Below, one piece after another: positions 43,902 through 51,978 of a stretch of 64,000 bases of DNA; within the stretch, counting starts at the first letter, position 1; each line of letters begins with the position of its first letter. The notes below the pieces were generated by a model. The model was not told where the DNA came from. It did not search any database and was given only the letters and a program-made list of their open reading frames with translations. Source of the stretch: CAVTJL01 sp963735065 (GTDB taxonomy: Bacteria > Pseudomonadota > Alphaproteobacteria > Geminicoccales > Geminicoccaceae); NCBI GenBank assembly GCA_963735065.1, contig CAVTJL010000004.1, positions 124,001-188,000 of the forward strand, given 5' to 3'. Both the position numbers and the translations under genes were made by a program.

Positions 43902-44456
43902 ATGCCGAGCCCGACCTTTTTGTACTTTGCCTACGGCTCGAACATGCTGACCGAGCGGCTCCAGCGACGCTGCCCGAGCGCCCGCCCACTCGGCGCGGCC
44001 TCGGCACCGGGCTTTTCGATCCGCTTCGTCAAGCGCGGCGCCGACGGCTCGGGCAAGGCCACGCTCGTGAGCCTCGGCGCCGATGAGCCCCTGGCGCACG
44101 GTGTCCTCTTCGAGATCGCCCGCCACGACCTCCCGAGCCTCGATCGCGCCGAAGGCAACCTCTACCGTCGCGACGATCTTTTTTCAGTTGTCGCCGCGAT
44201 CGACGGCAGTGCCGTGATCGCGAGCACCTACCGCGCCCTGCCGGAGGCCTGCGACGCCACCCTCCTGCCGTTCGACTGGTACCTGGCACTCACGCTGGCC
44301 GGCGCCCACCAGCACGCGCTTCCCGCTCCCTACATCCGCTGGCTCTCCCGCCAGCGACTGACAAAAGACCCGGACCCGAGCCGGCCGGCGGGGCAGGAGG
44401 CGCTCGCGGTGATCCGCGCCGCGGGGCTCGACTCGATGACAACGCAACGCGTGTGA
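43902..44456 (+). CDS. Gamma-glutamylcyclotransferase-like protein
   Basis: A 184-residue protein of the GGCT-like fold with the signature YGSN at residues 11-14 (FLYFAYGSNMLTERLQRR) and the catalytic Glu about 84 in LDRAEGNLYRR. The family cyclises gamma-glutamyl compounds to 5-oxoproline. AGGAG precedes ATG. It overlaps the next gene by four bases (GTGA). Position downstream of an amino-acid importer and hydrolase fits a role in gamma-glutamyl compound breakdown, as inference. Confidence 0.87.
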   Translation: MPSPTFLYFAYGSNMLTERLQRRCPSARPLGAASAPGFSIRFVKRGADGSGKATLVSLGADEPLAHGVLFEIARHDLPSLDRAEGNLYRRDDLFSVVAAIDGSAVIASTYRALPEACDATLLPFDWYLALTLAGAHQHALPAPYIRWLSRQRLTKDPDPSRPAGQEALAVIRAAGLDSMTTQRV

Positions 44457-45379
44457 TCGATCCCGACCCACCTTCCGCCAAGGCACGCCTCGCCGTCGGC
44501 GCGCTCCCCACCATCGTCCTGGAAGCCGGGCTGGTCGTGGCCTGGAGCTCCGGCTTCATCGGCGCCCGCCTCGCTGCCGATACCCCTTCGGTCTTCCTCG
44601 TCCTCTTCTGGCGTTTTTGTCTGTTGTCGATCGCCCTGGCACCGCTGCTGGCGCGCTCGGCGACGAACGGCCTTCCCTGGCGGTCGGTCGTCCTTCAGGC
44701 GACCCTGGGCGCGTTCGCCATGTTCGGCTACCTGGCCCTCGGCGTGGAGGCCATAGCGCTCGGCGTCCCCGCCGGAACCGCCGCCCTGATCTCAGCGCTC
44801 CAGCCCCTCATGACCGCAGCCCTGGCCGGCCCGCTGCTCCGCGAGCGCGTGGGCACGTGGCAATGGGTCGGTATCCTCATGGGCCTCGTCGGCGTGTCGC
44901 TCGCCGTCGGCGGCGGCCTCGGCCATGCCCCTTTATGGGTCTACGGCCTGTCGCTCGCCTCGACCGCGAGCCTCGTTCTCGCGACGCTGCTCGCCAAGGC
45001 TGTTCCCGACGGAACACCACTCCTGCCGTCGATTGCCATCCAGAGCATCGTGTCGGCTATTCTCTTCGCACCCCTCGCGGCGCTGGACGGCGGCCTCGCA
45101 CCCGACCTCGATCCCCGCTTCCTCGCCGCGGTGGCGTGGTTCATCGTCTTCTCGACCATCGCCGGCTACGGCCTCTACTGGCTCTGCCTGCAGCGCAGCA
45201 CGGCCACCCGCGTGGGCAGCCTCATCTATCTGACCCCGCCCGTCACCATGATCTGGGCCTGGCTCATGTTCTCCGAGCCCATCACCCTTGCCGCCATCCT
45301 GGGCTTCGCGATCTGCCTCGGCGGCGTCCTCATCGCCCGCCCGTCGCGGGCCGTGCAGGATGCCGCTCCCGGCGGCTGA
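44453..45379 (+). CDS. EamA-family DMT transporter
   Basis: A 308-residue membrane protein with ten hydrophobic helices in two EamA repeats (ALISALQPLMTAALAGPLL in the first; GYGLYWLCLQRSTATRVGSLIYLTPPVTMIWAWLMFSEPIT in the second). These are exporters of amino acids or small metabolites. It starts with GTG overlapping the cyclotransferase stop, so it is likely the last gene of the amino-acid operon and might export a product or toxic excess. Confidence 0.9.
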   Translation: MIDPDPPSAKARLAVGALPTIVLEAGLVVAWSSGFIGARLAADTPSVFLVLFWRFCLLSIALAPLLARSATNGLPWRSVVLQATLGAFAMFGYLALGVEAIALGVPAGTAALISALQPLMTAALAGPLLRERVGTWQWVGILMGLVGVSLAVGGGLGHAPLWVYGLSLASTASLVLATLLAKAVPDGTPLLPSIAIQSIVSAILFAPLAALDGGLAPDLDPRFLAAVAWFIVFSTIAGYGLYWLCLQRSTATRVGSLIYLTPPVTMIWAWLMFSEPITLAAILGFAICLGGVLIARPSRAVQDAAPGG

Positions 45380-45406
45380 CCCCGACGCCGTCCCGTCCGC
45401 TGCCGC

Positions 45407-45898
45407 TCAGCGCCAGCCCTGCACGATCTCGTAGGGATGGGTGTGGATCTCGATCAGGGTGCCCCATGGGTCCTGGCAATAGACCATCCTCAGATCATGC
45501 GGCGGCCGGTCGTCCCATATCTTTGACAGTTGCCGGCCGCCTGTCTCGACGATCCGAGCTGTCAGCCCCTCGATGTCCGGGTCCGTGACGCAGAGATGAA
45601 GCGTGCCGCTCTTCCAGAACTCGACGTCCTCGGCACTCCGCTCGAACGGCGGATCGATCGGCTCGAAAAGCTCGAGCCCGCACCCGCCGCCCGTCGACAG
45701 GTGCGCTAATTTCAGCCGCCGGAACCGCGGGCCCAGCACGTCGCGGAACTGCCCGCGGTCGTCCTTCTCGAGGGACAGCTCGACCGGGCCGGTAAAGACC
45801 CGGTAGCCGAGCACGTCCCGGTACCACGCGATGGCAGCCTCGATATCGCCGACGCCGATGGCGATGTGGTGGAGCGGACGCGCGCTGGTCGCAGCCAT
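45407..45898 (-). CDS. VOC-family (glyoxalase-like) protein
   Basis: A 163-residue vicinal-oxygen-chelate protein with two beta-alpha-beta-beta-beta modules: LHHIAIGVGDIEAAIAWYRDVLGYRV at the start (metal His) and MVYCQDPWGTLIEIHTHP at the end (metal Glu), with GLELFEP and TLHLCVTDPD between. Glyoxalase, dioxygenase or resistance functions are possible; no partner identifies the substrate. Its start codon lies at the edge of a diverged repeat that recurs at 54660. Confidence 0.87.
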   Translation of the reverse strand: MAATSARPLHHIAIGVGDIEAAIAWYRDVLGYRVFTGPVELSLEKDDRGQFRDVLGPRFRRLKLAHLSTGGGCGLELFEPIDPPFERSAEDVEFWKSGTLHLCVTDPDIEGLTARIVETGGRQLSKIWDDRPPHDLRMVYCQDPWGTLIEIHTHPYEIVQGWR

Positions 45899-45967
45899 GC
45901 CAAACTTTCGCCTCCTCTTTTTTTGTCACGCGCAGTTTGCAGCAGCGGGGCCCCGATGACCAGGAGG
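45894..45967. repeat. Diverged dispersed repeat, copy 1
   Basis: About 74 bases matching 54660-54732 at roughly 80% identity, with shared features CATGCC, TTCGC, CCTCTTTTTT, GTCAC and CCCCGATG. It covers the VOC start and its upstream region. Origin unknown. Confidence 0.6.
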
Positions 45968-46076
45968 CCAGGCGCATGGATGGCACGGCGGAAGCTCAGC
46001 CTCCTGGAGCCCCCGCACTCAGCGCCGATCCGGTCCCCCACCGGGCGTTCCCACCTGCCTGGGCCGCCCGTCGCAC

Positions 46077-46976
46077 CTAGTCGGCCCGGACGTACTTGCG
46101 CCAGTTGTGCTCCTCGCGGAAGCCCAGCATCTCCTTTGCCTTGCGGTTCGACAGCGGCCCCTCGAACCGGCCCATCTCGCGCGTGATCGGAATGCCGGGC
46201 GCGTTCCGGGCCAGGAAGTCCGCGGTCGGCTCATGCGCGATGATCTCGTCGTTCACCGCGTTGAAGACCTGGAAGCCCAGCCCGTCCGTGAGCACGCAGC
46301 GATGGACGATCTGGCCCAGGTCGCGCGCGTCCATGTAGGTCCAGCCGTCGCGCCGGCGGGCGGCGGGGTCGGCTAGGAAGCCCGGGAACCGGGTCTCGTA
46401 GTCGGCGGGCTCGATCACGCCGCCGATGCGCAGGGCGTAGATGTCCGCGCCAGTGCGCGAGGCGAAGGAGCGCGCGATCTTCTCGCCCACCACCTTGGAC
46501 AGGCCATAGCTGTCGGTGGGATCGATGTCGTGATCCTCCTCGACCGGAAAGGAGGCGAAGTCGCGCTGCCCCTCGGCGAAGCAGATGCCGTAGGTGGTCT
46601 CGCTCGAGGCCAGCACGATCTTGCGGATGCCGAGCTTCGTCGCCGCCTCGATGACGTTGTAGGTGGCCATGACGTTGGCCTGGAACATCGTGTTGTCGGG
46701 CTTCATCAGGATGCGCGGGATGGCGGCGAAATGGACCACGGCATCGACCGGCGCCCGGCCCTTGCCGGCCTTGTACTCGTCGAAGCCGAAGTGAAGCGTG
46801 AGCGCATTGAACGCCTGGCCGGCATCCGCGAGGTCGGCGTCGATCGTGGTGACACCCGGCACGTCGAGCGGGGCGAGGTCGATGTTCAGCACCTCGTGGC
46901 CCTGTGCCAGCAGATAGGGGATGGCGTGGCGGCCGATCTTGCCGCTGCCGCCCGTGAAGATGATGCGCTTGCCCAT
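46077..46976 (-). CDS. NAD-dependent epimerase/dehydratase family protein, possibly sugar dehydrogenase
   Basis: A 299-residue extended SDR: FTGGSGKIGRHAIPYL (GxxGxxG) at residues 7-22, VHFAAIP, SSETTYG and active-site YGLSKVVGEK (Tyr-x3-Lys). The short substrate domain and FRFPGFLA-type tail resemble uronate dehydrogenase/UDP-glucose epimerase-like members. ATG follows GGGGAGCAG. It lies downstream of the enolase-superfamily gene on the same strand and likely shares its operator-controlled promoter, so oxidation of an aldose or uronate feeding the dehydratase is plausible. Confidence 0.85.
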   Translation of the reverse strand: MGKRIIFTGGSGKIGRHAIPYLLAQGHEVLNIDLAPLDVPGVTTIDADLADAGQAFNALTLHFGFDEYKAGKGRAPVDAVVHFAAIPRILMKPDNTMFQANVMATYNVIEAATKLGIRKIVLASSETTYGICFAEGQRDFASFPVEEDHDIDPTDSYGLSKVVGEKIARSFASRTGADIYALRIGGVIEPADYETRFPGFLADPAARRRDGWTYMDARDLGQIVHRCVLTDGLGFQVFNAVNDEIIAHEPTADFLARNAPGIPITREMGRFEGPLSNRKAKEMLGFREEHNWRKYVRAD

Positions 46977-47041
46977 GGTCTGCTCCCCTGATGCGGGTCC
47001 GGCCGCCATGCGTGTGTCACGGCGGCCGGATGATGGCCGGA

Positions 47042-48226
47042 TCACCGGCCGCGGCCGGCGCTGCGCCTCACTCGAAGATGCCGTAGCCCGCAACGGCATG
47101 GCGCCGGACGCCCGTCCATATCGAGCTCGACGCCGATCCCGGGCGCGTCCGGCAGCGCGATGTGGCCATCCTTCACGATCGAGCCGGAGCCGTCGGGTGC
47201 CCGGACGTAGCTGTCCCAGGCCTCACGCTCCTCCAGCGCATGCCATTCGAGGACGAGGAAGTTCGGCACCGAGGCGCAGACATGGCAGGTCGCCATGGTG
47301 CCGAGCGGCGTGGAGACGAGGTGCGGGGCGAAGGGGATGTAGTGGGTCTCGGCATAGTGCGCGATCTTGCGGCTCTCGGAGAGCCCGCCGCATTTGGGCA
47401 CGTCCGGCATCACCACATCCGCACCCTGCTGCTCGAGCAGCTCCCGGAAGCCCCAGCGCAGGTAGAGATTCTCGCCGACGCAGATCGGGATCCGGCTGCG
47501 CGAGCGGAGCTGGCGAAGCGCCTCCACGTTCTCGGCCGGGATCGGCTCCTCGAGCCAGAGCAGCTTGAAGGGCTCGAGCTCCCAGGCGATGCGGCAGGCG
47601 CTCGGCACGTCGTAGCGCGCATGCAGGTCGATGCAGAGGTCGATGTCGGGCCCGATCGCCTCGCGCGCGGCGGCCACCCGCTCCACCATGGTGCGGATCT
47701 CGGCCGCATTGGCGGTATGGTTCATCCGGTCGAACTTTGCCGGGTGGCGCAGGTCGTCGATGTCGAACTTCACCGCCGTGAAGCCCTCCGCCACCATCCG
47801 CTTGGCCCGCGCGGCACAGCCCGCGGGCGAGCCCGAGGCGTCATCGCCGTCGCCGCAGTCTGCATAGAGGCGGATGCGGTCGCGGAACTTGCCGCCGAAC
47901 ATCCGGTAGAGCGGCTGGCCGGCCGCCTTGGCGGCCAGATCCCAGAGCGCCATCTCGAGCCCGGTGAGCGCGATCAGGAAGACGCCGCCCTGCGCGCCCG
48001 AGAACACGTGCCGCCGCCGCACCTTCTCCCAGCAATACTCGACGTTGCGGGGATCCTCGCCGATCAGCTCTCCCTTGAGCTCCGAGATCAGCCCGACGAT
48101 CGCCGCTGCACCGGCATCCGGATTGGCCTCCCCGTAGCCGGTCAGCCCCTCGTCGGTGTCGATTCGCACCAGGGTCGCCTTGCCGTGATAGGCGACGACG
48201 GCAGTCTTTATGTCGGTGATCTTCAT
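47042..48226 (-). CDS. Enolase-superfamily (mandelate racemase/muconate lactonising) sugar-acid dehydratase, 3-prime frameshift
   Basis: An enolase-superfamily protein with capping domain and barrel: AVKFDIDDL, LCIDLHARYD (metal Asp), LLWLEEPIP (metal Glu), ICVGENLYLR (metal Glu), VMPDVPKCGGLSE and FAPHLVSTPLG (His). The pattern fits acid-sugar dehydratases of the galactonate/galactarate type. The as-read frame ends in an Arg/Cys-rich tail, but one extra base in a GGG run (47111-47113) hides a better ending, GVRRHAVAGYGIFE with stop at 47068-47070 (385 residues). ATG at 48226. Its promoter region carries two operator-like palindromes. Confidence 0.88.
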   Translation of the reverse strand: MKITDIKTAVVAYHGKATLVRIDTDEGLTGYGEANPDAGAAAIVGLISELKGELIGEDPRNVEYCWEKVRRRHVFSGAQGGVFLIALTGLEMALWDLAAKAAGQPLYRMFGGKFRDRIRLYADCGDGDDASGSPAGCAARAKRMVAEGFTAVKFDIDDLRHPAKFDRMNHTANAAEIRTMVERVAAAREAIGPDIDLCIDLHARYDVPSACRIAWELEPFKLLWLEEPIPAENVEALRQLRSRSRIPICVGENLYLRWGFRELLEQQGADVVMPDVPKCGGLSESRKIAHYAETHYIPFAPHLVSTPLGTMATCHVCASVPNFLVLEWHALEEREAWDSYVRAPDGSGSIVKDGHIALPDAPGIGVELDMDGRPAPCRCGLRHLRVRRSAGRGR

Positions 48227-48296
48227 GGGTCTTCCCTTGGTCTCCCCGTGCCGGCGGCAGCCTCTTGCTCTTTCCCGCTCGCCCGTCGGCTCCCAA

Positions 48297-48317
48297 CTTG
48301 TCAGATGAGTATATGAG
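48297..48317. promoter_or_regulatory. GntR operator-like site 1
   Basis: The palindromic core CTTGTC-A-GATGAG (48297-48309) followed by TATATGAG. The whole 21-base stretch is repeated exactly at 48420-48440. It fits the consensus CTTRTCNGAYRAG derived from four sites in this region. It lies between the divergent dehydratase and aldo/keto reductase genes. Confidence 0.65.
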
Positions 48318-48411
48318 ATGATAAATAGGAAGGTAAGAGCTTTCGCGCCGGAAGCTGCGACAGGCCCCTCCAGGGCGCCGCCGGGGCCCAATTCGTCCCC
48401 ACAGGCTCGCT

Positions 48412-48440
48412 CTTATCAGCTTGTCAGATGAGTATATGAG
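48412..48440. promoter_or_regulatory. GntR operator-like site 2 (extended)
   Basis: CTTATC, two bases, CTTGTC, one base, GATGAG, then TATATGAG. The last 21 bases equal site 1. The arrangement CTTATC-NN-CTTGTC-N-GATRAG-TATATG is matched by the reverse complement of 50441-50468 with few differences. It lies 62 bases upstream of the aldo/keto reductase start. Confidence 0.68.
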
Positions 48441-48501
48441 TCGCTAGAGTGCTGTCCAGTCGGGGCGTCGGTTGGAGGGCGACCGACGAAGGGAGGACGT
48501 C

Positions 48502-49485
48502 ATGCAACACCGCCGTCTGGGCGCTTCGCCCGTCCGCGTGTCCGAGATCGGGCTGGGCACCTGGGGCATGTCCGGTGCCTTCTGGGGTGCCGCGGACGAT
48601 GCCGAATCGATCCGCGTCATCCATCGTGCGCTGGAGCTCGGGGTGACGCTCGTTGACACGGCCGAGGTCTACGGCAAGGGCCACGCCGAGGAGGTCGTCG
48701 GCAAGGCGCTTCATGACCGGCGCGACCGCGCCGTCATCGCCTCGAAGGTGGGGCCGAGCCATCTGGCGCCGCAGGATCTGGTGGAGGCCTTCGAGGGATC
48801 GCTCCGCCGCTTGCAGACCGACCACATCGACGTCTACTTCATCCACTGGCCCAATCCCGACACGCCGATCGGGCCGACGATGGAGGCGATGGAGAAGCTG
48901 CGCGCGGCCGGCAAGATCAGCGCCGTGGGCGTGTCCAACTTCACGCCGGCCGAGATGACCAAGGCCGGCGAGTACGGCCGGATCGACGTGCTCCAGCCGC
49001 CCTACAACGCGCTCTGGCGCGAGGTGGAGGCCGAGACGCTGCCCTATTGCCGGCAGCACGACATCGGCGTCATGCCCTACAGCGGCCTGGCGCAGGGCCT
49101 GCTGACCGGCACGTTGCGGCCGGACACGGTGTTCGTCGAGGGCGACGAGCGGCGCACCACGGTGCTGTTCCAGCCCGGCATCTATGAGCGTGCGCTGGCG
49201 GCGGTCGACGGGCTGCGCCCGATCGCGGCCAGGTACGGCAAGACCGTCCCGCAGCTCGCGATCCAGTGGCTGACCAGCCGGCCGGGCGTCAGCTCGCCGC
49301 TGCTGGGCGCCCGCACGGTGAAGGAGATGGACGAGAACGCCGGCGCCACCGGCTGGACGCTCTCAAGCGAGGATGTGGCTGCGATCGACGCGCTCACGGC
49401 GCCGGTCTGGGCCGAGATCGCCGACAAGGGCGACATGTTCGGCTATTGGGCGAAGCAGCGGGAAGCCAAGGCTGCCGCGCGCTAG
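48502..49485 (+). CDS. Aldo/keto reductase
   Basis: A 327-residue (alpha/beta)8 NADPH-dependent oxidoreductase. The catalytic tetrad is visible: Asp and Tyr in VDTAEVYG, Lys in VIASKVG, His in VYFIHWP. The cofactor loop PLLGARTVKEMDEN is near the C-terminus. ATG follows GGGAGGACGTC. It is controlled from a region with two operator-like sites shared with the divergent dehydratase; its stop overlaps the convergent GntR gene by four bases. It probably interconverts an aldose/uronate and a sugar alcohol or aldonate in the same pathway. Confidence 0.9.
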   Translation: MQHRRLGASPVRVSEIGLGTWGMSGAFWGAADDAESIRVIHRALELGVTLVDTAEVYGKGHAEEVVGKALHDRRDRAVIASKVGPSHLAPQDLVEAFEGSLRRLQTDHIDVYFIHWPNPDTPIGPTMEAMEKLRAAGKISAVGVSNFTPAEMTKAGEYGRIDVLQPPYNALWREVEAETLPYCRQHDIGVMPYSGLAQGLLTGTLRPDTVFVEGDERRTTVLFQPGIYERALAAVDGLRPIAARYGKTVPQLAIQWLTSRPGVSSPLLGARTVKEMDENAGATGWTLSSEDVAAIDALTAPVWAEIADKGDMFGYWAKQREAKAAAR

Positions 49486-50216
49486 CCGGCGGCCACAGGG
49501 TGAGGCGGCGGCGGTCGGCCGCCGTCTTCCTCCTGGTCGATGAGCCTCGGCATGGCGTTCGTCATCAGGTGGGCCCGCATCGCCTGCTCCGCGCGCGCCG
49601 GATCGCGCGCTGCCAGCGCGTCGTAGATGGCGCGGTGCTGCAGGGTCGCCTTGGGCAGGGCGAGCGGGGGACGATTGCTGATCCGCCGGCTCTCATACTG
49701 CCACCAGCGGCTGGAGTACATGAAGCGGTCCAGGATGCGGTTGTTGGTGGCCCGGCAGATCTCGAGGTGGAAATCGAGGTCGAGCTCCAGATAGGCGGTG
49801 GAATCCGTCTGCGCGTCCATCGCGGCCAGCAGGCGGCCGAGCGTGGCGAGATTTTCCTCCGAAAGCGTCTTCGCCGCCTCCGCCGCGATCGCCGGCTCGA
49901 AGATGAGCCGGGCCGCGTGCAGCTCGTGGAGGAGCTGGCGGATCTGGTCGGGCGGAAGCCAGTCGATGATGAGCGGGCTCAGATAGTCCCACTCCGCCTC
50001 CGGCCGGATCGTCACCCGTCGGCCCTGGGCGATGTCGACGATGTCGAGCGATGCCAGAATCTTCAGCGCCTCGCGCGCCACCGCCCGCGACACGCCGAAC
50101 TCGACCGTGATCTGCTGTTCCGAGGGCGCCAGCCCGTCCGCGAACTCGCGCTGGGCGATCCGCCTCGCGAGGACGCCGGCGACCTGGGTGGGCAGGGTGC
50201 GAAGCTTTACTTCCAT
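49482..50216 (-). CDS. GntR-family transcriptional regulator, FCD subfamily
   Basis: A 244-residue regulator with an N-terminal winged HTH (about 5-70: LARRIAQREFADGLAPSEQQITVEFGVSRAVAREALKIL) and a C-terminal FCD all-helical domain whose metal/effector ligands are visible as DLDFHLEI, LQHRAIYDAL and MRAHL. FCD regulators respond to sugar acids and other organic acids. ATG at 50216 is preferred to an in-frame CAC-encoded GTG further up because a copy of the operator (50236-50256) ends 20 bases before it. Likely a repressor of the transporter, dehydratase and reductase genes and of itself. Confidence 0.9.
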   Translation of the reverse strand: MEVKLRTLPTQVAGVLARRIAQREFADGLAPSEQQITVEFGVSRAVAREALKILASLDIVDIAQGRRVTIRPEAEWDYLSPLIIDWLPPDQIRQLLHELHAARLIFEPAIAAEAAKTLSEENLATLGRLLAAMDAQTDSTAYLELDLDFHLEICRATNNRILDRFMYSSRWWQYESRRISNRPPLALPKATLQHRAIYDALAARDPARAEQAMRAHLMTNAMPRLIDQEEDGGRPPPPHPVAAG

Positions 50217-50226
50217 GTCACGCCAT

Positions 50227-50427
50227 CTATCCGGTCTTCTCCTGCAAGTCGACAAGCGGAGCACGCCCCCGCCGGGCTAGCCCCATGGCCAGCCATCGCC
50301 GTCGGGGAGAGCGGCCGGGACGTTCCGCTTCGGGAGGCCGAGCCCGCCATCCGGGGACCCGCCCGCGACCCTGCGCGCCGGCATTCCCCATCACCGGTTT
50401 CGCGAAAGCCTGCAGCTTGACTTTCAT
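50227..50427 (-). pseudogene. Remnant duplicate of the gntR 5-prime end
   Basis: An ATG at 50427 begins MKVKLQ..., close to the MEVKLR start of the real regulator, and the same operator lies 20-21 bases upstream of each ATG (sites 3 and 4). After about ten codons the resemblance is lost and the frame continues as Arg/Pro-rich sequence for 66 codons. This looks like a truncated duplicate of the regulator promoter and start. It could also be translated as a small peptide; I see no domain. Confidence 0.45.
50236..50256. promoter_or_regulatory. GntR operator-like site 4, autoregulatory
   Basis: On the minus strand it reads CTTGTCGACTTG then CAGGAGAAG, matching the reverse complement of site 3 in about 16 of 21 positions. 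It lies 20 bases upstream of the GntR ATG, a normal place for autorepression. Confidence 0.5.
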
Positions 50428-50447
50428 GTCTCACGTCGTAGCATATA

Positions 50448-50468
50448 CTTATCGGACAAGTCGATAAG
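50448..50468. promoter_or_regulatory. GntR operator-like site 3
   Basis: CTTATC-G-GACAAG (50448-50460) overlaps a second half-site CGATAAG to 50468; the reverse complement gives CTTATC, GA, CTTGTC, C, GATAAG followed by TATATG. It lies about 230 bases before the importer operon and near the divergent gntR remnant. Confidence 0.65.
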
Positions 50469-50696
50469 CATAAGAGTGAGGCGGCGCTCGGGGGCCGCAG
50501 AGGGCCTCGAGCAGGTGGGGAGGATCGATACCTGGATCGGCATAGCCAGAAAGCTGCGGTGCCCGGCCGGCCACACGGCTGAGGGCGGCGGCTGCCGTTC
50601 CGGCCGGTGGCCGCCACGGACGAGGGGAGGCCAGTGGCTCGCCCGCGAAAGCCAAGGACTTCCGAACGGAAATCACCATCAGGGAGGATCTGAGAG
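50469..50696 (+). other. Long leader region of the sugar-acid importer operon
   Basis: About 228 bases between the operator and the binding-protein start. No gene is recognised. The stretch is GC-rich with local inverted repeats (GGCCGG around 50570-50612). A GGGAGGATC ribosome site lies just before the ATG at 50697. Confidence 0.4.
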
Positions 50697-51977
50697 ATGT
50701 CAGAGAAACTGTCGCGGCGCCGCCTCCTGGGGGGCACGGCTGCCCTGGCGGCGGCCGCAACGGCTGCCCCCTACGTTGCCAGGGCGGCCAGCAAGGAAAT
50801 CCGTGCGCTGCTGATCACCGGGGGCAAGTTCTACCCGAAATACTGGGAGAAGATCTGCGCGGACTTCACCGCCAAGTCGGGTATCACGGTCAAGTACGAC
50901 CTGCTGCAGTTCACGCCGATGACCTCGAAGGAGGTCACGCTGGGTGCTGCCCGCAGCGCGCAGTATGACGTCTACAGCACCCACACCGCGCTGATCGACG
51001 CCTTCTTCCACTATTTCGCGCCGCTCAACAGCTACTTCACCGAAAGCGAGCTGGCCGACTTCTACCCGGTCTCCCTGAAGTACCTGACCGACCCCAAGAC
51101 CGGGCACCTTGCCGCCATTCCGCGCAACATCGACGCGCGGACCCAGTTCTATCGCACCGACATCTATGGCGAGCATGGCCTGAAGGCGGCGGTGACGTGG
51201 GACGATCTCGTTGCCAACACCGAGAAGATCACCGGCAACGGCCACTATGGTCTCGTCGTGCCGGGGCAGGGCGATCCGGCGCAGCGAACCTTCTCGGACT
51301 ATCTGTGGCAGGCCGGCGGCGACTGGGTGGACGACAAGGGCAAGCCCGCGTTCAACTCGGCCGAAGGCATCACGGCACTCACCTTCTACCACGACCTGAT
51401 CCAGAAATACAAAGTCACCCCGCCCGATGCGGTGAGCTACCAGTGGAACGAGAACTCGACCGAGTTCTCCTCCGGCGCCGTCTACACCACCTTCGACTGG
51501 CCGGGCGCCTTCGCCACCCTGTCGAGCCCGGAGAGCTCGAAGATCGTCGGCAAATGGGGCACGGCACCCTATGTCCGCGACAAGAAGGCGATCTCCTGCG
51601 CGATCTCGCATGCCATGGCGCTCAACAGCTACTCCGACAAGAAGGACGCCGCGGTGGAGTTCATCAAGTACACGGTGAGCCCCGGAGCGCAGAAGCTGGG
51701 CTTCGACGAGTTCACCAACTTCCCCAGCCGCCTGTCGACCGCCAAGCAGGTGACCGACGCGGCGACGGGGGCCAAGGCCGAATGGCTGAAGGGGCTCGAG
51801 ACCACCATCGCCAACGGCAAGGAATGGCCGAAGCTGCCGGGCTTCTCGAAGGTCAGCACGATGATGTACGGCGCCATCGAGCGGGCGCTGTCCAACCAGA
51901 TGTCGCCGGCCGATTCGCTCAACCAGGCGGCGGCCCAGGCGCTCGAGATCATGACCCGCGCGGGGGCGTACAAGTAG
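50697..51977 (+). CDS. ABC substrate-binding protein (extracellular family 1), Tat-type signal
   Basis: A 426-residue binding protein with a twin-arginine signal (LSRRRLLGGTAALAAAATAAPYVARA). Mature blocks: FYPKYWEKICADFTAKSGITVKYDLLQ, SAQYDVYSTHTALIDAF, AIPRNIDARTQFYRTDIYGEHGL and SGAVYTTFDWPGAF. ATG follows GGGAGGATCTGAGAG. It heads an operon with two permeases and an RraA-like protein, but no ATPase. With the linked dehydratase and reductase, a sugar acid is the likely ligand. Confidence 0.92.
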   Translation: MSEKLSRRRLLGGTAALAAAATAAPYVARAASKEIRALLITGGKFYPKYWEKICADFTAKSGITVKYDLLQFTPMTSKEVTLGAARSAQYDVYSTHTALIDAFFHYFAPLNSYFTESELADFYPVSLKYLTDPKTGHLAAIPRNIDARTQFYRTDIYGEHGLKAAVTWDDLVANTEKITGNGHYGLVVPGQGDPAQRTFSDYLWQAGGDWVDDKGKPAFNSAEGITALTFYHDLIQKYKVTPPDAVSYQWNENSTEFSSGAVYTTFDWPGAFATLSSPESSKIVGKWGTAPYVRDKKAISCAISHAMALNSYSDKKDAAVEFIKYTVSPGAQKLGFDEFTNFPSRLSTAKQVTDAATGAKAEWLKGLETTIANGKEWPKLPGFSKVSTMMYGAIERALSNQMSPADSLNQAAAQALEIMTRAGAYK

Positions 51978-51978
51978 G

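Noticed and set aside
50227..50427. Calling the 66-codon frame a normal gene
   Set aside because: Only the first ten codons resemble the GntR start; the rest is Arg/Pro-rich, so a remnant is more likely.
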